Translations under genes and position numbers: made by a program
Notes under the pieces: generated by a model
What the model was told of the DNA's origin: nothing
What the model saw: only the letters and a program-made list of their open reading frames with translations
Database searches by the model: none
Shown here: positions 26,083-33,181 of the stretch, piece by piece
How positions within the stretch are numbered: position 1 is the first letter of the stretch
How the letters are laid out: each line of letters begins with the position of its first letter
DNA from: a bacterium
GTDB lineage: Bacteria > Campylobacterota > Campylobacteria > Campylobacterales > Arcobacteraceae
Reading direction: 5' to 3'
NCBI GenBank assembly: GCA_018816105.1
Contig: JAHIWE010000102.1
Location: 1-39,606, forward strand
Length of the DNA stretch: 39,606 nt

Positions 26083-26629
26083 TTGTCTTAATATAAATAT
26101 ATCCAGTTATTCCATCAACAATGAAACTTCCTGTGATAATCCAATTATTTTCTTCTTTTATTTCAAAATCTGAAATATAAGTTTTATCTTCATTTTTAAA
26201 ATCATTAGTAGTTAATATTTTATCACTATCATTTGAAATAGTTTTACTAACTGTTAAATCTATAACTACATCTTTTTTTTCATTGCTAATTTTATCTATA
26301 ACAATTACTTTTAAAGTGTTCTTACCAATTTTTAATAGATTTTTATTAAGAGATTTCTTTTCAATAACTCTTTGAGAATATTTAATATCTTCAGTTGTTA
26401 AAGGAAATAATTTTTCATTTATAAAAAATTCAAAATTGTATTTAGTTTGAAATGAACTATTTGAGTTCATAATGTTATTATAATTTTCATCAACATCTTG
26501 ATATTTCTTCATAAAACTATGATCTTCAATAACAGGTACAGAAACTGCGCTTTTTATTGTCCATATAATCATAGCAAGTGTAAAGCCAAAAATACCAATA
26601 AATAGTAATGGCCAATAATTTCTTTTCAT
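26072..26629 (-). CDS. FixH-like membrane-anchored protein of the cbb3 operon
   Basis: The 185-residue protein has one N-terminal transmembrane helix (NYWPLLFIGIFGFTLAMIIW, about 4-23) followed by TIKSAVSVPV and a periplasmic domain rich in Lys, Asp and Asn. The helix with its WP and the small beta-domain recall FixH/CcoH, which helps cbb3 oxidase assembly or copper delivery. Overall similarity is not strong enough to be certain. Position supports the role: it lies directly after the TPM gene in the cco operon and overlaps addB by 11 bases. No cysteines or CxxC motif are seen. Confidence 0.55.
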   Translation of the reverse strand: MKRNYWPLLFIGIFGFTLAMIIWTIKSAVSVPVIEDHSFMKKYQDVDENYNNIMNSNSSFQTKYNFEFFINEKLFPLTTEDIKYSQRVIEKKSLNKNLLKIGKNTLKVIVIDKISNEKKDVVIDLTVSKTISNDSDKILTTNDFKNEDKTYISDFEIKEENNWIITGSFIVDGITGYIYIKTNAI

Positions 26630-26630
26630 T

Positions 26631-27260
26631 TTATTTTCTTCTTTTTAAAACTGCATATGTGTAAGCTAATAAACCTAAAACTACAAGAGTATACATTACA
26701 ACTCTCCAAATAGTACTAGATACTTTTCCAGCATTACCTATGCTAGATTCTAACTTTATTTGTTTTGACTCTGCAATTATATCACCTATAGCTGCATATC
26801 CGTTTAAAGTTGCAGCACTAACTTTTGCAAACAAAGTATTCTTATCTTTTGAAGCTAATAAAGGAACAACATAACCATCTAGAATATCATCTTTATCAAG
26901 AACTGATTTTAACTCATCACTAAATAATAGATTCACATGAGTTTCTTCAACTGCAATACTTAACAGTACATATGGTTTTTCTAATGTAGATATTATTTGA
27001 TTTTCATTATTTCTAATAAAATCAATTTTATCTTTCGTTTTTATATTTTCATCTAAACCTAAATTAGATTTTGCATAAATATATATATTAACACCTAATT
27101 TAGACTTAACTTCATCACCAATTTGATTGATTTTTTCTTTGGCTCTATCATCTATTAATTGATCGTCATTTAATATATGTTGTTGAGCACTTAAATTTGA
27201 GCATAAAAAAAGCAGAAGTGAAAAAATCACTCCTACTTTCAAAAAATTAATTTTTTTCAT
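26631..27260 (-). CDS. TPM-domain protein of the cbb3 operon
   Basis: The 209-residue protein has a signal peptide (hydrophobic core to about residue 24, cleavage near LSA-Q). A TPM (YgcG-like) domain lies at about 30-150, with HILNDDQLIDDRAKEKINQI, VNIYIYAKSNLG and HVNLLFSDELKSVLDKDDI. A C-terminal transmembrane helix (about 183-204) is followed by KRRK. The domain would face the periplasm. TPM proteins in other bacteria are linked to membrane protein or photosystem repair; a role in oxidase biogenesis here is only suggested by the operon. Its ATG lies one base beyond the stop of the 30-residue microprotein. Confidence 0.7.
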   Translation of the reverse strand: MKKINFLKVGVIFSLLLFLCSNLSAQQHILNDDQLIDDRAKEKINQIGDEVKSKLGVNIYIYAKSNLGLDENIKTKDKIDFIRNNENQIISTLEKPYVLLSIAVEETHVNLLFSDELKSVLDKDDILDGYVVPLLASKDKNTLFAKVSAATLNGYAAIGDIIAESKQIKLESSIGNAGKVSSTIWRVVMYTLVVLGLLAYTYAVLKRRK

Positions 27261-27261
27261 A

Positions 27262-27354
27262 TTAACCTATAAATATTTTCGCATCGTTAAAAAAACTAAA
27301 ATATACAGTCATAACCGCAGATACTACTAGTAATAATCCTATAATTCTATCCAT
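27262..27354 (-). CDS. 30-residue membrane microprotein in the cbb3 operon
   Basis: The gap between the DUF4006-like and TPM genes contains a short frame: ATG at 27354, stop TAA at 27264-27262. It is preceded by an excellent AAAAGGAG site (minus strand, about six bases before the ATG). The product is a single hydrophobic helix, MDRIIGLLLVVSAVMTVYF, then SFFNDAKIFIG. It fits the operon spacing exactly: it starts 12 bases after the preceding stop and ends just before the next ATG. cbb3 oxidases can contain small single-helix subunits (CcoQ; CcoM in Pseudomonas stutzeri), so a structural or assembly role is plausible. I recognise no named family. Confidence 0.65.
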   Translation of the reverse strand: MDRIIGLLLVVSAVMTVYFSFFNDAKIFIG

Positions 27355-27365
27355 CTTAGCTCCTT

Positions 27366-27629
27366 TTATTTAGCAAGAATATAATTTTTATTTTGTTCTT
27401 CAGCAGTATTTTGTTTTCTATCAGAGAAAACACTTCCTGAAGTTAATCCATTTAAATCTTGATTAATTTTATAAAAATTAGTTGCTTCATTTTGTTGAAC
27501 TTTTAAACCATTTACTGTTAAAAAAGCTAATATAGATAACAGTAATACAACTGCTACTAACATACCTGTAATACCATGTAGTTTAAAAATACCTCTTTCG
27601 TTTTCATTCATTTGTGTATTTCCAGCCAT
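27366..27629 (-). CDS. DUF4006-like single-helix membrane protein
   Basis: The 87-residue protein has NERGIFKLHGITGMLVAVVL followed by LLSILAFLTVNGLKVQQN, a transmembrane helix at about 19-40. The tail is short, polar and probably periplasmic. The pattern matches my recollection of DUF4006, a family found beside ccoP in Campylobacterota, though I cannot verify it. GGAG precedes the ATG, and ccoP ends one base upstream of the start. It is probably an accessory or assembly factor of the cbb3 oxidase. Confidence 0.6.
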   Translation of the reverse strand: MAGNTQMNENERGIFKLHGITGMLVAVVLLLSILAFLTVNGLKVQQNEATNFYKINQDLNGLTSGSVFSDRKQNTAEEQNKNYILAK

Positions 27630-27630
27630 G

Positions 27631-28521
27631 TTACTCTCCTAAACTTCTTAAGTATGCAGCAAGTGCTTTTTGTTGAGTTTCATTTAGTCTTCCATCAAAA
27701 CTTGGCATTGTACCAATATTAGATTTTTTACCATCTTTTAAAACAGCAGTAACTAATGCATCATCATATGCTCTAATATTTGGAGCAACATATTCGATTC
27801 CATTTCCATCAGCACCATGACATCCAGCACAAACACCAAACGCAGCTGGTTGTTCACCTTTAAATCCACCAGCAACATAAGTAGAAACTGCTTCAATATC
27901 AGCATCTTCTGTTAACATCATTGGAGGCATACCACCTGGATATGCAGTTGTTAAGCTATTTGAACCATTTTTAATAACGTGAACAACTTGCTCTTTAGAA
28001 ATTCTTTGTGTTAAGTTTTGAGCTTTTCCATCAATACCTTCAGCATCTACACCGTGACAAGGTGCACATTGAACTAAAAATGTTGATTGACCCATAGCTT
28101 TTAAAGTTTCTTCTGATGGATTTTCCCATTTTTTCTCAAACTTAGCATTGTATTCTAAAGTTTCTTCATTCCACTGACCAACTTGTGAAAAGCTATTAAT
28201 TGGATATCCAATAGTGAAATACCAGAACATCCAAATAATAGTTCCAATAAATGCTAAAGCCCAACCTGTTGGAACAGGATTTCTATACTCACCAATACCA
28301 TCCCATTTCTCTTCAGCTAGTTCACCACTTGCTGTATCATTTTTCATTTGATTAACATATTTTAACGAAACAAATACAGTAATTGTAATAATAGCTACTG
28401 CACCTAACATCGTTAAGCTGTTAATATAATCGTCGCCAATAAAAGCATCACCTGCTGCTAAGTAAGTTCCTGCTAATAAAGCGATTACAAGAATTATTCC
28501 ACCTATAATCATAGACTTCAT
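27631..28521 (-). CDS. ccoP: cbb3 oxidase subunit III, di-haem cytochrome c
   Basis: CcoP passes electrons from soluble cytochromes to the oxidase core. The 296-residue protein has two N-terminal helices (about 4-24 and 35-58), a third hydrophobic segment (GWALAFIGTIIWMFWYFTIG, about 82-101), and then two cytochrome c domains. The haem motifs are CAPCH near 152 and CAGCH near 230. The candidate axial Met residues are in GGMPPMM and GTMPSF. GGAG precedes the ATG. It follows ccoQ by one base. The intact haem ligands and order NOQP make the call secure. Confidence 0.95.
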   Translation of the reverse strand: MKSMIIGGIILVIALLAGTYLAAGDAFIGDDYINSLTMLGAVAIITITVFVSLKYVNQMKNDTASGELAEEKWDGIGEYRNPVPTGWALAFIGTIIWMFWYFTIGYPINSFSQVGQWNEETLEYNAKFEKKWENPSEETLKAMGQSTFLVQCAPCHGVDAEGIDGKAQNLTQRISKEQVVHVIKNGSNSLTTAYPGGMPPMMLTEDADIEAVSTYVAGGFKGEQPAAFGVCAGCHGADGNGIEYVAPNIRAYDDALVTAVLKDGKKSNIGTMPSFDGRLNETQQKALAAYLRSLGE

Positions 28522-28522
28522 T

Positions 28523-28747
28523 TTATTTCTCCTTATTATCTATATCTTTATCTTTTTTTCTTTCTTCAAGAGGAGTTGAAACACTTGAATCATCATGCAC
28601 AAGATTTGAGTATTTTTCATAATCCCTCTCACCTGATTTATCCCTTTTATATATAGAATAAGCATAAGAGTAAAATATAGTAAACACAGCTAAAATTAAA
28701 AAGAATTTAGCGTAACCTTGCACTGTTAAAAGTGTTTCATAATCCAT
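28523..28747 (-). CDS. ccoQ: cbb3 oxidase subunit IV
   Basis: This small protein of 74 residues has one transmembrane helix (YAKFFLILAVFTIFYSYAYS, about 12-31) followed by a basic and acidic cytoplasmic tail (KDKDIDNKEK end). I chose the ATG at 28747 over two TTG codons just upstream because AGAGG lies six bases before it. CcoQ proteins are poorly conserved and are recognised by size and position between ccoO and ccoP. It probably stabilises the oxidase complex. Confidence 0.8.
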   Translation of the reverse strand: MDYETLLTVQGYAKFFLILAVFTIFYSYAYSIYKRDKSGERDYEKYSNLVHDDSSVSTPLEERKKDKDIDNKEK

Positions 28748-28756
28748 CAACAACCT

Positions 28757-29440
28757 CTATTTTAAAGAATTTAAATATGCAATTAATGCAACTATTTCAG
28801 GAATTTGACCGTTTGCAACAGCATCTTTTATTGCTTGATTTTTCATATCTGCAGCAATTAACATAGCTTCTTCTTTAGCTTTTGCAATTGCAGTTTCATA
28901 AGCACCAAGTTCAACATCAATTTTTCCATCACCATCTAAATCTTGATCATATGGAGTAGCAAATACTGTTTTAACTGTATAAGCTTCTGCATATGCAGTA
29001 TCCATATCAGCAATGTTAGTAAAATGATGTTTATATGCTGGCATAATACTTCCAGGAACAACCGCAGATGGTTCCCACATATGGTTCTCATGCCAATCTG
29101 TTGTTCTATAGTTTCCAACTCTCATTAAATCTGGACCTGTTCTTTTTGATCCCCATAAAAATGGTCTATCATAAGCATATTCACCACTTAATGAATACAT
29201 ACCATATCTATCAGTTTCAGCTTTGAATGGTCTAATTAATTGAGAGTGACATGCATTACAAGAATCTTTAATATAAACTTGTCTACCTGCTAATTCTAAC
29301 ACACTGTATGGTTTAGTACCAACAGTTGGTCTACTTTGTTTTGCAAAATCTGGAATAACTTCAATAATACCTGCGAATGCAACAAATAAAAATACTAGTA
29401 CCGCAAAGAAAAACGGTCTTTGTTCAAACCAATGAAACAT
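28757..29440 (-). CDS. ccoO: cbb3 oxidase subunit II, mono-haem cytochrome c
   Basis: The 227-residue protein has an N-terminal membrane anchor (about 8-28), the haem site CNACH at 61-65 and the axial Met133 in GSIMPAY. LWGSKRTGPDLMRVG at 96-109 and DWHENHMWEP at 115-124 are CcoO hallmarks. An unusual stretch at 165-177 (DQDLDGDGKIDVE) matches an EF-hand-type calcium loop (D167, D169, D171, G172, I174, D175). It replaces part of the usual charged linker. AGGAG precedes the ATG. It lies 14 bases after ccoN. Confidence 0.96.
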   Translation of the reverse strand: MFHWFEQRPFFFAVLVFLFVAFAGIIEVIPDFAKQSRPTVGTKPYSVLELAGRQVYIKDSCNACHSQLIRPFKAETDRYGMYSLSGEYAYDRPFLWGSKRTGPDLMRVGNYRTTDWHENHMWEPSAVVPGSIMPAYKHHFTNIADMDTAYAEAYTVKTVFATPYDQDLDGDGKIDVELGAYETAIAKAKEEAMLIAADMKNQAIKDAVANGQIPEIVALIAYLNSLK

Positions 29441-29454
29441 AATTTCTCCTTTTC

Positions 29455-30921
29455 TTATGCAGCTACTGGTGTAGCATTTACAGGTTCTTTATCAAGTACT
29501 CTTCCACATTTAATAGTTTTATAAATATTATATGCGAACATAAAGAATCCAATTAGGTACATTAACCCACCAACAGCTCTAATTGTATAATATGGATGTA
29601 ATACAGTAACTGTATCAATAAATGAGTATACTAATGAACCATATTCATCGTAAGCTCTCCACATCATACCTTGTGTAATTCCAGCAATCCACATAGAAGT
29701 AAAGTATAAAACAATACCTGTAGTTTGTAACCAGAATTGTGTATCCATTAATGATTTAGAGTAAATTTCTCTTTTATACATTCTTGGAACCATATGGAAA
29801 AGTGCAGCCATAATCATAAATACAACCCATCCTAATACACCATCATGTACATGTCCTGGAATCCAGTCAGTAAAGTGAGCAATTGCATTTACAGATTTAA
29901 TAGCTTGAATTGGTCCTTCGATAGTTGATAACATATAGAAAGTTGAAGCTAATACCATAAATTTAATTAGTGTATTTGTTTGTAATTGTTGCCACTCACC
30001 CTTCATTGTTAAAAGCATATTAATAGCTGATCCCCATGATGGTAAAATTAAAACAACAGACATTACAGAACCCATAGTTTGCATCCAGTCTGGCACAGTT
30101 GAATAAATAAGGTGGTGTCCACCAGCCCATAAATAAACAAACAATAATCCCCAGAATGCTAAGATAGAAAGTTTATAAGAATAAACGTTTTGTCCAGATT
30201 CTTTTGGTAAAAAGTAATAAATTAATGCAATAATTGGAGTTGTGAAAACGAATGCAACAGCATTGTGTCCATACCACCATTGTACTAACGCATCATTTGT
30301 ACCTGAATACATAGAAACAGAGTGAATCCATGAACCATAACCAGAAACCATAGCTGTAGGAACTTCCATATTATTAAATAAATATAACATAGCTACTGCG
30401 ATAAATGTAGCGATAAAATACCATAAAGAAATATATAAAGTTCTTTCTCTTCTAATTCCAATTAATCCAAAAATTGAAACACCCCATAAAACCCACCAAA
30501 CAACAACTAAGATATCTAATGGCCACTCTAATTCAGCATATTCTTTTGAAGTTGTAATACCCATAAAAAGTGTAACAACTGCTAAAAGAATTGTGATAAA
30601 ATATAGAGCAAAGTGTAATTTTGCGACAGCCATTAAAAAAGGTGACTCTTTTAATGAAACTTTTAATACTCTTTGCGAAATATAATACCAACCTGCAAAA
30701 ATACCACTTAGAGCAAAACCAAAGGCAACACCGTTAGTGTGTAAAGGTCTTAATCTACTAAATGTACCATACTCCCCAGCTAAATGATTTAACTGTGGAA
30801 ACGCCAATTGAAACGCAAGTACAACACCAATAGTCATACCTATGATACCAAACAAAATTGTTGCAAATGTAAAGGCTTTTGCAACTGAGTAATCGTACTC
30901 AATTTGTGCACCGTTTTGCAT
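29455..30921 (-). CDS. ccoN: cbb3 oxidase catalytic subunit I
   Basis: CcoN is the haem-copper core that reduces oxygen with high affinity. The 488-residue protein has about twelve transmembrane helices. Key histidines are visible in LHTNGVAFGF (low-spin haem), WWYGHNAVAF (Cu-B, with the Tyr-containing helix pattern of C-type oxidases), GGHHLIY (Cu-B pair) and PGHVHDGVLGW (haem ligands). I place the start at the ATG at 30921, not the TTG three bases upstream, because AGGAGG lies six bases before the ATG. It heads the operon ccoNOQP-DUF4006-microprotein-TPM-FixH-like-addB. A 160-base upstream region carries repeats that may control it. Confidence 0.97.
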   Translation of the reverse strand: MQNGAQIEYDYSVAKAFTFATILFGIIGMTIGVVLAFQLAFPQLNHLAGEYGTFSRLRPLHTNGVAFGFALSGIFAGWYYISQRVLKVSLKESPFLMAVAKLHFALYFITILLAVVTLFMGITTSKEYAELEWPLDILVVVWWVLWGVSIFGLIGIRRERTLYISLWYFIATFIAVAMLYLFNNMEVPTAMVSGYGSWIHSVSMYSGTNDALVQWWYGHNAVAFVFTTPIIALIYYFLPKESGQNVYSYKLSILAFWGLLFVYLWAGGHHLIYSTVPDWMQTMGSVMSVVLILPSWGSAINMLLTMKGEWQQLQTNTLIKFMVLASTFYMLSTIEGPIQAIKSVNAIAHFTDWIPGHVHDGVLGWVVFMIMAALFHMVPRMYKREIYSKSLMDTQFWLQTTGIVLYFTSMWIAGITQGMMWRAYDEYGSLVYSFIDTVTVLHPYYTIRAVGGLMYLIGFFMFAYNIYKTIKCGRVLDKEPVNATPVAA

Positions 30922-30950
30922 CAATCTCCTCCTACTAATTTTATATACAA

Positions 30951-30976
30951 GTCACAAAAATGTCACTCATTGTGAT
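30951..30976. promoter_or_regulatory. Phased GTCAC repeats upstream of ccoN
   Basis: GTCAC occurs at 30951-30955 and 30962-30966, and an inverted copy GTGAT at 30972-30976, spaced 11 and 10 bases. GTCAC-N5-GTGAT forms a dyad. A -10-like TATATT (minus strand, 31005-31000) would place the RNA start near 30993. The repeats would then lie in the early leader, where they could be an operator or form alternative hairpins. No known regulator motif is matched with certainty. Confidence 0.35.
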
Positions 30977-31084
30977 AATCATAGCCAAGAGAAACTTAAA
31001 ATATACAAAAAAATTAACGAATAATTAACAATAAAATATTAAATTAATTATAATTTTTACTTATAAATTAAGACATTTTTTATC

Positions 31085-31558
31085 TTATTTGTAACTCTTT
31101 AAGGCTTGTTGTGTTTCCCTTAACATCGTTTTTGTCTTAAGATCTTCTCTTTTATCATGAAGTTTTTTACCTTGTGCAGTTGCTATTTGAACTTTAACCA
31201 TATTTTTATCATTAAAATATAATTTCAAAGCTACTAATGTAATACCATCTTTAGTAACTTTTGAATACATCTTATCTATTTGTTTTGCATGTAAAAGTAA
31301 TTTTCTGTCTTTTCTTTCATCAGGTCTATATGTAGTATGTGTTGTACTTAAATGAGAGATATGCATATTTAATAAGAATACTTCACCTTTAATAATACGA
31401 ACAAAAGTATCTTTTAAATTAACTCTTCCATCTCTAATAGCTTTTACTTCACTACCTTCAAGCATAATTCCAGCTTCTAATGTTTCTAAAATTGTAAAAT
31501 CATGAAATGCTTTTCTATTTTTAAAAACTAAATTTTTTTTTATTTCTTTATTTGCCAT
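31085..31558 (-). CDS. smpB: SsrA-binding protein
   Basis: SmpB carries tmRNA to stalled ribosomes for trans-translation. I use the ATG at 31558 (AAGG before it), giving 157 residues starting [20 protein letters not shown]; longer frames upstream lack family similarity. The signature [21 protein letters not shown] is split by the window of visible conservation around EGSEVKAIR (near 33-41). The end has [10 protein letters not shown], with the conserved K-x-x-D-K-R-x-x-x-K. The start overlaps the ispE stop by 11 bases. No ssrA gene is in the window. Confidence 0.95.
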   Translation of the reverse strand: MANKEIKKNLVFKNRKAFHDFTILETLEAGIMLEGSEVKAIRDGRVNLKDTFVRIIKGEVFLLNMHISHLSTTHTTYRPDERKDRKLLLHAKQIDKMYSKVTKDGITLVALKLYFNDKNMVKVQIATAQGKKLHDKREDLKTKTMLRETQQALKSYK

Positions 31559-32321
31559 TGTTAACCTTAAAAAATGAACTTCCACTACCACTAAAATAGC
31601 AGTTTTCTTTTGCATAATCACTTAATTGTGGATATAAACTAAGTGAAGGTTCGTATAAATCGTTTGCTTTTTTTATATCAAATTCATTTAATATATCAAT
31701 AGATTTCATATTTAGCAATCTATTTGCTTCCTCTTTTGATATTTGTTTATAAAATTTCTCTCTAAATATTTTAAATATTTCACCAGTATTACATTTAATA
31801 CTTGGAGTAATTGTATCTATATTTAAAAGCTCTTCATCAAATTTTTCTACAACTTCACCAATACCTGTAACATTTGCACTATCATACTCATAAACAAAAA
31901 AAGGAACATCAGCTCCAATTTGAACAGCTATTTTGCATAATTCATCTTTTGATAGATTTAGATTACAATGTTTATTTGACATAATCAAAAAAGTAGCTGC
32001 ATTTGAACTTCCACCACCAAGACCTGCAAATTCTGGGATATTCTTATCTATTTTAACACTATAATTTTTGAAAAATTCTTCAACACCATCAAAATGTTCT
32101 ATTAACTTGTATGCTTTATATACAGTGTTTGATTCCAATTTGCAACCAAAATCACCTATAATATCAAAAGCTTTCCTGCTAGATTGAATATATGATACAG
32201 TGTCATACAAATTATGAACTCGTACGAATCTTGAAACGAGTTCATGATAGTTTTCTCTTTTATCTGCAATTTTTAAAAAAATATTAACTTTTGCATAAGA
32301 TTTTTCACTCATTTCAATCAT
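31548..32321 (-). CDS. ispE: 4-diphosphocytidyl-2-C-methyl-D-erythritol kinase
   Basis: IspE is the ATP-dependent kinase of the MEP isoprenoid pathway. The 257-residue protein is a GHMP kinase with [11 protein letters not shown] at the N-terminus (substrate-binding), the ATP loop [17 protein letters not shown] near 92-108 and the C-terminal [10 protein letters not shown] motif near 241-250. IspE is usually nearer 280 residues; the shortness is at the C-terminal end. The ATG overlaps the truB stop by four bases; a second ATG nine bases downstream is an alternative. It is part of the uvrD-truB-ispE-smpB run. Confidence 0.92.
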   Translation of the reverse strand: MIEMSEKSYAKVNIFLKIADKRENYHELVSRFVRVHNLYDTVSYIQSSRKAFDIIGDFGCKLESNTVYKAYKLIEHFDGVEEFFKNYSVKIDKNIPEFAGLGGGSSNAATFLIMSNKHCNLNLSKDELCKIAVQIGADVPFFVYEYDSANVTGIGEVVEKFDEELLNIDTITPSIKCNTGEIFKIFREKFYKQISKEEANRLLNMKSIDILNEFDIKKANDLYEPSLSLYPQLSDYAKENCYFSGSGSSFFKVNNGK

Positions 32322-33169
32322 AATTTATTTACCTTATTTAATAAATATGTAACATCACCATTTTCAATTTGTATTATTGAAAAGAATTTTTCTAGAATAA
32401 TCAAATATTTCCCATCTTCTTTATTTTCTAAATAATCAATTGAAATCTTTTTACCAGTATCTAGCCAATCTGTTATACCAAAATATTTATTTATTGGTAA
32501 ATCAATATAATCTAAAGGATCTAAATCTTTTTCATTATCAAAAAAGAATTTTCCTTCATTTAATCTTTCCAAATAAGATAGCGTTCCAACCCTATCTAAT
32601 TTTTCTAATAATAGTTGTGCATAAGAGCGTATGTAAGTGCCTTCACTAACTGATGTCTCAAAAGTAATAAAAGGGTGCCTATATGATATAAACTTTGTAT
32701 CATATATATGCATCGTTGATTTGTTAAGCTCTACTTCTTGTCCATTTCGTGCAAGTTCATATGCTCTTTTACCATTTATTTTTTTTGCAGAAAATTTAGG
32801 AGGAATATATTCAATATCACCTTTTAATAGATTTAGTTGTTCTTTTATCAACTCTTCATCAACTCTATTTGCTAATTGAATATCAATAATTTGCTCAATA
32901 TCTAAAGACTCAGATTGAACTCCTAACCAAATAACTGCTTTATATGTTTTTGGTGTTTTCGAGAAATATTTAAAAAGTTTTGAATACTGCCCAAAAGCTA
33001 CAATCAAACAACCTTTTGCAAAGGGGTCTAATGTTCCACTAAAGCCTGCTTTTTTATTTTTATATTTCTTTTTTATTCTTGTCAAATAAAAATTTGAGCT
33101 AAAAAATATAGGTTTTTTTACAACTATCAACTTATTTATTGATTCTTTATTATAAAATCTCTTTTGCAA
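32318..33169 (-). CDS. truB: tRNA pseudouridine-55 synthase
   Basis: TruB makes pseudouridine 55 in the T-arm of tRNAs. The 283-residue protein has the catalytic motif GFSGTLDPFAKGCLIVAFG near 43-61, where the Asp of GTLDP is the nucleophile. It also has YKAVIWLGVQSESLD, PPKFSAKKINGKRAYELAR and SEGTYIRSYAQLL (RNA-binding and active-site strands). It lies between uvrD and ispE with a 12-base gap and a 4-base overlap. N-terminal KPIFFSSNFYL is the family's KPxGxTS region, slightly diverged. Confidence 0.93.
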   Translation of the reverse strand: MQKRFYNKESINKLIVVKKPIFFSSNFYLTRIKKKYKNKKAGFSGTLDPFAKGCLIVAFGQYSKLFKYFSKTPKTYKAVIWLGVQSESLDIEQIIDIQLANRVDEELIKEQLNLLKGDIEYIPPKFSAKKINGKRAYELARNGQEVELNKSTMHIYDTKFISYRHPFITFETSVSEGTYIRSYAQLLLEKLDRVGTLSYLERLNEGKFFFDNEKDLDPLDYIDLPINKYFGITDWLDTGKKISIDYLENKEDGKYLIILEKFFSIIQIENGDVTYLLNKVNKL

Positions 33170-33181
33170 ATTTACTTCCAG

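Noticed and set aside
31559-31621. Extended N-terminus for smpB
   Set aside because: The extra residues have no family similarity, the ATG at 31558 has a good AAGG, and the extension lies inside ispE.
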